A stretch of DNA of 64,000 bases from Saprospiraceae bacterium. Lineage in GTDB: Bacteria > Bacteroidota > Bacteroidia > Chitinophagales > Saprospiraceae. Positions 58,905-64,000 of the stretch are shown here, piece after piece. The position numbers and the translations under genes are program-made. The stretch is taken from contig JAEUUU010000004.1 of assembly GCA_016787345.1 (NCBI GenBank), forward strand, positions 1 through 64,000, read 5' to 3'. Numbering within the stretch: position 1 is the first letter of the stretch; each line of letters starts with the position of its first letter. The notes beneath the pieces were generated by a model. The model did no database searches and had not been told where the DNA came from. It worked only from the letters and a program-made list of their open reading frames with translations.

Positions 58905-61655
58905 ATGAAATCTGTTCTCTACACCCTTCTTGCCCTCGCGCTGACGGTCATTTTGCCGCAAGCCGCTCATGCCACGCACAACCGCGCGGGAGAAATCCAC
59001 GTCCGGCAAATCGGCACTTTGACCGTCGAAGCCACCATCATTACCTGGACGAAGGCGAGCAGCACCAACGCCGACCGCGATACCCTGACCATTTGCTGGG
59101 GCGACGGTACCTGCGAAACCGTCTGGCGGGCCAATGGCGGCGGAGAGGGCCAGGTGCTGCCCAATGATATTAAATACAACATCTACGTTGCCACCCATAC
59201 CTACGCTGGCCGGGCGACCTATAAAATTTCCATGACCGACCCCAACCGGATCGTCGGCATCATCAACGTCAATCCGCCGGCATCGGAGAATATCCCGTTT
59301 CATATCGAGACCACCTATACGTTTCTCGACGCGGGTTTTAAAGGCACCAACACCACGCCTTATCTGTTACAGCCGCCCATCGACAACGCCTGCGTGGGCA
59401 AACCCTTCAAACACAATCCGAATGCTTATGACCCCGACGGCGACAGTTTGTCGTACCAACTGATTGTTCCGCTGCAAGCCCTGAGTTCTCCGGTGCCCAA
59501 TTATTCCTACCCCAGTCAACACCCTCCGGGTCCCAATAATTTTTTCCAGATCAACAGCGTAACAGGAGATGTTTTATGGCTTACGCCCCAGCAACCCGGA
59601 GAGTACAACGTGGCTTTTATCATTGTCTCCTGGCGTAAAGGGCAGCCCATCGACACCACCATACGCGACATGCAGATCTTTGTGGATGTGTGCGACAACA
59701 ATCCGCCAGATGTGCAGACGGCCGACAAGTACTGTGTGGTGGCAGGAACGCAGCTCAGTTTCACCGTCACTGCAACCGACCCCGATTCCGGCAATCTGGT
59801 CAGGCTGACAGCCCTGGGCGGTCCGTTTTCCACGCCTTACAGTCCGGCTACCTTCACTGCGCCAGCCGGCTGGGCCGTGCCCCCGGTACTGGCAACTTTC
59901 AAATGGAATACGACCTGCGAACACATTTCCAATCAGACCTATACCGTTGTATTCAAAGCCAATGACACCACGGGGGTCAATAACGTACCTTCGCTGAGCG
60001 ACCTGCAAACCGTGTCGATCAAAGTCGTAGGCCCCCCGCCCGAAGGCGTGCAAGCCAGCGCCCAACTGGGCGCCGTGGAAATCACATGGGACAAACCATA
60101 TAGTTGCGAAGATGCGGAAGAGGAATATTTCTACGGATTTTCCGTCTGGCGGCGCGAAGGCAGCAACCCCTTCCCCATCGATACCTGTATGCCCGGACTG
60201 GCGGGAAAAGGGTACACCGAACTGACCTTCATCACCCGGGAAGAACTCAACGGGCGGTATTATTTTAAAGATACCAATGTGGAACGCGGACGCACCTATT
60301 GCTACCGGGTACTGGCCAAATTTGCCAAAAGAACCGCGCTGGGTTATGTGTACAACCTGGTAGAAAGCCTGCCTTCCGAAGAAGTTTGCGTGCAACTGCC
60401 GCGCGACCTGCCGCTCATCACCAATGTTTCTGTACTCGATACCGATCCGGCCAACGGACGGATGGAAATCCGTTGGTCGAAACCCGTGGCTCCCGACCTC
60501 GATACCGTGCTCAACCACGGCCCTTACCGCTACCAGGTGTTGCGCGCGCCCGACTTTTCGGGCGGCACGCTGGAAGAAGTGCCCGGCGCCTCCTTTGTGG
60601 CGCAAAATTTCTGGCAAGCCAATGATACCGTCTTCATCGACAATGGTTTGAATACCGCCGGACAACCTTATCGCTATCGCATCGCATTTTATGTGCGCGG
60701 CGAAGACACCCCCTTGGGATACACCAATATTGCCTCTTCCCCATTCCTCAGTATCGCCTCCTCCGACAATACCAATACCCTGAGCTGGCGCGCCGACGTA
60801 CCCTGGAACAACTATGAATACGCTATTTACCGCCTCAACAACAACACGGGCGTTTTCGACTCCATCGGCAGATCGGCTGTGCCAAGTTATGCAGATACCA
60901 AATTGCAAAACGGCGCCGAATACTGTTATTACGTGCGCACCCAGGGCACATACAGCATTGGCGGGGTAGCCGATCCCCTGTTCAACCTTTCGCAGCGGAA
61001 CTGCGGCACCCCGATCGACACCATGCCGCCCTGTGCGCCCGCACTGGAAGTGGACAACCTTTGCACCACCGGAGAAGCGACGCTGCCCGACCCACCCTAC
61101 GAAAACTTCCTCAACTGGACGAACCCCAACCTGAGTTGCCCGAACACCGACGACGTCGTTCGGTACCATCTCTGGTACGCACCCGGCCCGGATGAGCCGC
61201 TGGCTTTGCTGGAAACTTTTGAAGGAGCAGGCAGTACGGCCTACACGCATTTGCTCGATCTCGGGCTGGCGGGTTGCTACGCCGTTTCGGCGGTCGATTC
61301 ATTCAGTAATGAAAGCACCCGCAGTGCCGTCTTGTGCGTCGATAATTGCCCCGAATATGTACTTCCCAATGCTTTTACGCCCAATGAAGACGGCGCCAAC
61401 GACCGCTTCCGGCCATTTCCGGGCTGGCGATTTGTAGAGCGGGTCGACATGCAGATATTCAACCGCTGGGGCAACCTGGTGTTTTCTACCACTGATCCGG
61501 ACATCAACTGGGACGGCCGCAACGAATCCGGTCAGGAACTGGCAGAAGGCACCTATTTCTATGTTTGTCAGGTATATGAGCAACGCGTGGAAGGCGTGGT
61601 TCGGCGCCCGGAGGTGCTGAGCGGGTATATCGAGTTGATCAGGGGCGGGCGTTAA
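58905..61655 (+). CDS. large surface protein with T9SS type B (gliding-motility) sorting domain
   Basis: A 916-residue secreted protein. The ATG at 58905 starts MKSVLYTLLALALTVILPQAAHA, a signal peptide. After it, HNRAGEIHVRQIGTLTVEATI and domains with FDVCDNNPP-like turns (about 30-380) look like adhesion domains of the CHU/gliding group. From about 380 to 800, fibronectin-III-like repeats can be seen. The end (LPNAFTPNEDGANDRF... IFNRWGNLVFST... GTYFYVCQV) is a complete type B CTD, typical of large gliding or adhesion proteins. Nine of the Cys residues in the second half may pair. It ends in a four-base overlap with a convergent DUF6089 gene. Confidence 0.9.
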   Translation: MKSVLYTLLALALTVILPQAAHATHNRAGEIHVRQIGTLTVEATIITWTKASSTNADRDTLTICWGDGTCETVWRANGGGEGQVLPNDIKYNIYVATHTYAGRATYKISMTDPNRIVGIINVNPPASENIPFHIETTYTFLDAGFKGTNTTPYLLQPPIDNACVGKPFKHNPNAYDPDGDSLSYQLIVPLQALSSPVPNYSYPSQHPPGPNNFFQINSVTGDVLWLTPQQPGEYNVAFIIVSWRKGQPIDTTIRDMQIFVDVCDNNPPDVQTADKYCVVAGTQLSFTVTATDPDSGNLVRLTALGGPFSTPYSPATFTAPAGWAVPPVLATFKWNTTCEHISNQTYTVVFKANDTTGVNNVPSLSDLQTVSIKVVGPPPEGVQASAQLGAVEITWDKPYSCEDAEEEYFYGFSVWRREGSNPFPIDTCMPGLAGKGYTELTFITREELNGRYYFKDTNVERGRTYCYRVLAKFAKRTALGYVYNLVESLPSEEVCVQLPRDLPLITNVSVLDTDPANGRMEIRWSKPVAPDLDTVLNHGPYRYQVLRAPDFSGGTLEEVPGASFVAQNFWQANDTVFIDNGLNTAGQPYRYRIAFYVRGEDTPLGYTNIASSPFLSIASSDNTNTLSWRADVPWNNYEYAIYRLNNNTGVFDSIGRSAVPSYADTKLQNGAEYCYYVRTQGTYSIGGVADPLFNLSQRNCGTPIDTMPPCAPALEVDNLCTTGEATLPDPPYENFLNWTNPNLSCPNTDDVVRYHLWYAPGPDEPLALLETFEGAGSTAYTHLLDLGLAGCYAVSAVDSFSNESTRSAVLCVDNCPEYVLPNAFTPNEDGANDRFRPFPGWRFVERVDMQIFNRWGNLVFSTTDPDINWDGRNESGQELAEGTYFYVCQVYEQRVEGVVRRPEVLSGYIELIRGGR

Positions 61656-62383
61656 TACCCGCACTGCCCCGGATTGCCGCTCAAAATATAGGCGATGGTG
61701 AAGCCGGCGAAATAATACCAGTCGGCTTTGTCGGGATTGCCGTTGCGTTTGATGCCGTCGAGGTCGTCGGAAAAGACGGGGCGCCAGCCCAGCTCGGCGC
61801 CCAGAATGATGCGGTCGTAAATGTCCATTTCGATGCCGGCGCCCACCGGCGTACTGAAAAAGTGGTTGCGAAGGCCAGCTTCCGGAAGGGGTGATTTGAG
61901 GTAAAAATCGCGCAGGTCTTCCGGCCCGTAGTACTCCGTTTTGGCATCGGTGACGGCGCCGCCCACGCCGGCAAAGAGGTAGGGCGTAAGGTGGAAGTTG
62001 TTGACTCCGCCGCCATTGAGGCGCTCGGGCGTATTGAAGTGGTATTCGGCAACCACACCGTATTCAAAAATTGATGTGGCAAATTTCAAACTGCGCCGCA
62101 CCCGTTTGATGTTGGAAGAATTATTGTCGTTGCCCGTGACGTAGCCGGAGTAGACCTGTCCTTTCACAGCAAAAGCGGGAGAAAAGTGGTACCGCACAAA
62201 AGCCCCAAAGCCCGGCCGCGTCTCCGACATTTCCACATGTGATTCGGCCAGGTCGCCGGAGTAATTGGTCAGGCCGAACAAAAAACCCAACTCGGCATAA
62301 TGTTCCGCAGCGCCGCGGCGGTATTGAGCGGAAAGCGGAGCGCTCAGGCCCAGCAACAACAGGAGGAACAGGACTTTGTACAT
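61652..62383 (-). CDS. DUF6089 family outer-membrane protein
   Basis: A 243-residue secreted protein, signal peptide to LSAQ (residue 20). The mature start YRRGAAEHYAELGFLFGLTNYSGDLAE and FGAFVRYHFSPAFAVKGQVYSG match DUF6089, barrel-forming proteins of Bacteroidota. The barrel appears complete, ending with aromatic strands and GNPGQCGY. Function unknown. Convergent with the type B surface gene, with four bases shared. Confidence 0.82.
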   Translation of the reverse strand: MYKVLFLLLLLGLSAPLSAQYRRGAAEHYAELGFLFGLTNYSGDLAESHVEMSETRPGFGAFVRYHFSPAFAVKGQVYSGYVTGNDNNSSNIKRVRRSLKFATSIFEYGVVAEYHFNTPERLNGGGVNNFHLTPYLFAGVGGAVTDAKTEYYGPEDLRDFYLKSPLPEAGLRNHFFSTPVGAGIEMDIYDRIILGAELGWRPVFSDDLDGIKRNGNPDKADWYYFAGFTIAYILSGNPGQCGY

Positions 62384-62417
62384 GACAAGAAGGCGGTCGT
62401 CGTTTTGAATAAAAAGA

Positions 62418-62573
62418 GGCTGTCTTACAAGTATTTCAGATTGGCAAGCCTTGGAACAAAACCTTACGCAGAGACGCAGCGGCGGCAGAGAAGGGTGTTT
62501 CTCTGTGCGGATGTGTCTTTGCGTGAAATTATATCTTGAACCGCGGTAAATCCAGACGACTTATAAGACAGCC
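62418..62573. mobile_element. MITE-like element, copy 3 (156 bp)
   Basis: Terminal inverted repeats GGCTGTCTTACAAGT (62418-62432) and ACTTATAAGACAGCC (62559-62573) match at 14 of 15 positions. The interior keeps the ACGCAGAG, CGCAGCGG and CTTTGCGTGAAATT words in mirrored order. It has the same length as copy 1 and no coding sequence. Confidence 0.8.
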
Positions 62574-62637
62574 ACAGGCAATAACTTAGTGTTAACGGGG
62601 TGCAAATTCCGGAAATTAACGGAAGTGAAATTGAAAT

Positions 62638-62670
62638 ATTGCCGCCCCCCGGCTTAACCTTTTACCTTTG
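62638..62670 (+). promoter_or_regulatory. probable tatC promoter
   Basis: ATTG (62638-62641; consensus TTTG), 21-base spacer, TACCTTTG (62663-62670). It would start transcription some 25 bases before the tatC ATG. Confidence 0.5.
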
Positions 62671-62702
62671 CGCGGTCTAATAGCCAAAACTGCCCTCAAC
62701 TC

Positions 62703-63572
62703 ATGCCGCTTGATCAACCACAGGAACACGAACGTATTGAGCGCGGCGAAATGTCCTTTTTCGACCATGTCGCCGAACTGCGCAAGCATATTTTGCGAAG
62801 CATGGCCGCTATTGCCGTGATCGCGGCGGTCTGTTTCGTCAACAAGGAGTTTGTGTTCAACACCCTGATCTTCGGGCCGCGCAACCCGGATTTCTGGACG
62901 TACCGGGCCATTTGCTGGTTTTCCCACTCGGTTGGCGCCGGCGACAGCATGTGTGTGCAGCCGACCAATTTTAACCTGATTACACGCCAGTTGGGCGAAG
63001 TGCTGATGCAGCACCTGTATATCTCTTTCTGGATCGGGGTAATCGGCGCTTTTCCCTATATCTTCTGGGAGTTCTGGCGATTCATCAGTCCGGGGCTGTA
63101 CGAGGCCGAACGCAAGGCGGTGCGCGGCGTAGTGTTGGTTTGTTCCCTGCTTTTTTTCGTGGGCGTCATGTTCGGATACTACGTGATTGCGCCGTTTTCG
63201 ATCAATTTTCTCGCCGGATACACCGTGGAAGGCCTCGAAGTTGCGCCGACGCTCGACTCTTACGTGACCTACATGACCATGTTTACCATCCCGACCGGGC
63301 TGGTTTTCGAGATGCCGGTGGTGGCGTATTTTTTGGCAAAAGTGGGTTTGATCGGCAAACAGTTTATGCGCAACTACCGTCGGCACGCGATCGTGGTCAT
63401 CCTGATCGTAGCGGCCGTCATCACGCCGCCGGATGTCGTATCACAAACCCTGGTGGCCATTCCGCTGTACGCATTGTACGAGATCAGCATCATCGTCGTG
63501 GCGCGGGTGCAGGCCCGGCGCGAGCAGCAGCTGAATTCCAACAACACGCGCGATCTCGAACCTGCCGAATAA
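62703..63572 (+). CDS. tatC: Sec-independent protein translocase TatC
   Basis: TatC is the membrane receptor for twin-arginine signal peptides. The 289-residue protein has six hydrophobic segments and the family words: MSFFDHVAELRKHILRS at the start, YISFWIGVIGAFPYIFWEFWRFISPGLYEAERK between helices 2 and 3, FGYYVIAPFSINFLAGY, and TPPDVVSQTLVAIPLYALYEISI. It has a longer periplasmic loop after helix 1 (about residues 55-95). ATG at 62703 is chosen. No tatA is adjacent in the window. The downstream gene is convergent. Confidence 0.95.
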   Translation: MPLDQPQEHERIERGEMSFFDHVAELRKHILRSMAAIAVIAAVCFVNKEFVFNTLIFGPRNPDFWTYRAICWFSHSVGAGDSMCVQPTNFNLITRQLGEVLMQHLYISFWIGVIGAFPYIFWEFWRFISPGLYEAERKAVRGVVLVCSLLFFVGVMFGYYVIAPFSINFLAGYTVEGLEVAPTLDSYVTYMTMFTIPTGLVFEMPVVAYFLAKVGLIGKQFMRNYRRHAIVVILIVAAVITPPDVVSQTLVAIPLYALYEISIIVVARVQARREQQLNSNNTRDLEPAE

Positions 63573-63590
63573 GGTAGTTTATCTGCCGGT

Positions 63591-64000
63591 TCAGTGTTCT
63601 TTTTGATGCTCGGCAGCATAGGCAGCCGCGCCGATGATACCCGCGTTGTTGAGCAGGCGGGCCGGAACCACCCGAGCCTGGGTGGTCAACTGGTGTTTGT
63701 ATTGTTCAAAAAACTTGCTTTCGCCGCCGCCCAGGATAAAAAGGTCGGGCGAAAAGATGCGCTCCAGGTGGTGCAGGTATTCGTTGAAACGGTCGGCCCA
63801 TTCGGAGCGGCTGATTTTGAGCCGTTCACGGGCGCCGGAAGAGCAGTAGACTTCGGCGACACGGTTGTTTTTAAAAATCAGGTGCCCCAGTTCGGTGCCG
63901 GGCAACATATGGCCTTTGTAAAACATGGCCGATCCGATACCTGTACCGATAGTGAGCAGGATGACGAGGCCTTTTTCGTCTTTACCCATGCCGAAACGCA
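63591..64000 (-). CDS. ROK family kinase, polyphosphate glucokinase-like (5' end outside the window)
   Basis: Only the C-terminal ~136 residues are present; the gene continues past the window edge. GLVILLTIGTGIGSAMFYKGHMLPGTELGHL is the ROK signature with the conserved GTGIG; the ELGHLI His/Glu and RLLNNAGIIGAAAYA at the end fit bacterial polyphosphate/ATP glucokinases. A normal ROK zinc-Cys cluster is not seen in this part, as expected for that group. Enzyme: glucose + polyphosphate or ATP to glucose-6-phosphate, by family only. Confidence 0.85.
   Translation of the reverse strand, partial: RFGMGKDEKGLVILLTIGTGIGSAMFYKGHMLPGTELGHLIFKNNRVAEVYCSSGARERLKISRSEWADRFNEYLHHLERIFSPDLFILGGGESKFFEQYKHQLTTQARVVPARLLNNAGIIGAAAYAAEHQKEH

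Larger units (their letters stand above)
62384..62702. other. intergenic region before tatC holding a MITE-like element
   Basis: This 319-bp gap contains the MITE-like copy at 62418-62573 and a promoter-like pair for tatC (62638-62670). Nothing else is seen. Confidence 0.7.

Overview
The window is chromosomal DNA from a Bacteroidota bacterium, most likely in or near Saprospiria (Lewinella/Haliscomenobacter-like). The evidence is the set of type IX secretion (T9SS) proteins (PorU, PorV and a plug-domain protein), secreted proteins ending in type A and type B T9SS sorting domains, Bacteroidota-type promoters (TTTG, about 20 nt, TAnnTTTG), FHS-family sugar permeases, and many small families largely confined to this phylum (DUF3467, DUF4286, DUF6089). 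The species assignment is inference. The DNA is moderately GC-rich, with clearly AT-richer intergenic gaps. No prophage, insertion sequence with a transposase, CRISPR array or rRNA was seen.

Layout: 0-6 kb has a MATE exporter, a small lipoprotein, a repeat-flanked folB with an extra Cys-rich tail, convergent mtaB, a PagL-like lipid A deacylase and a small beta-barrel. 6-16 kb has a CBS protein, an M14 peptidase, upp, DUF3467 and DUF1275 proteins, fumarylacetoacetase, a T9SS cargo protein, a HAD phosphatase and a secreted alpha/beta hydrolase with a sorting-like tail. 16-22 kb has porV and porU. 22-34 kb has a DUF1761 protein, an ATPase with a DUF4143 tail, an SDR threonine dehydrogenase, an FHS permease, an AraC regulator, uppS, an ATP-grasp-like protein, rsmE, xerD and a histidine kinase. 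34-46 kb has MoxR, an M28 peptidase, an alpha-glucan phosphorylase, a CoA-type Nudix enzyme, an unusual tRNA-like RNA, a fused aspartokinase/homoserine dehydrogenase, an alpha carbonic anhydrase and LptB. 46-55 kb has a YqeY protein, a conserved unknown, a nitroreductase, the T9SS plug-domain protein, an RluA synthase with an OmpR-type regulator, an ECF sigma factor and a CNNM-type protein. 55-64 kb has barrels, a nucleotidyltransferase opposite a second FHS permease, a 916-residue type B cargo protein, TatC and the start-truncated end of a ROK kinase.

Most genes are housekeeping or cell-envelope genes in short transcription units. The strongest theme is the envelope and secretion: SecA/Tat export (TatC), T9SS translocon-associated parts (PorV, plug) and sortase (PorU), three or four likely T9SS substrates, LptB for LPS export and a PagL-like LPS editor.

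The most unusual signals are non-genic. (1) A 93-bp near-perfect palindrome sits in frame inside thrA. (2) A 116-nt class II tRNA-like RNA with a GUC anticodon position has its own promoter and terminator. (3) At least three copies of a 133-156 bp element with matching terminal inverted repeats are dispersed in the window. (4) Several intergenic gaps are filled by short words repeated in tandem on one side and as the inverse complement on the other, each gap using a different word. All are read directly from the sequence; their functions are open.
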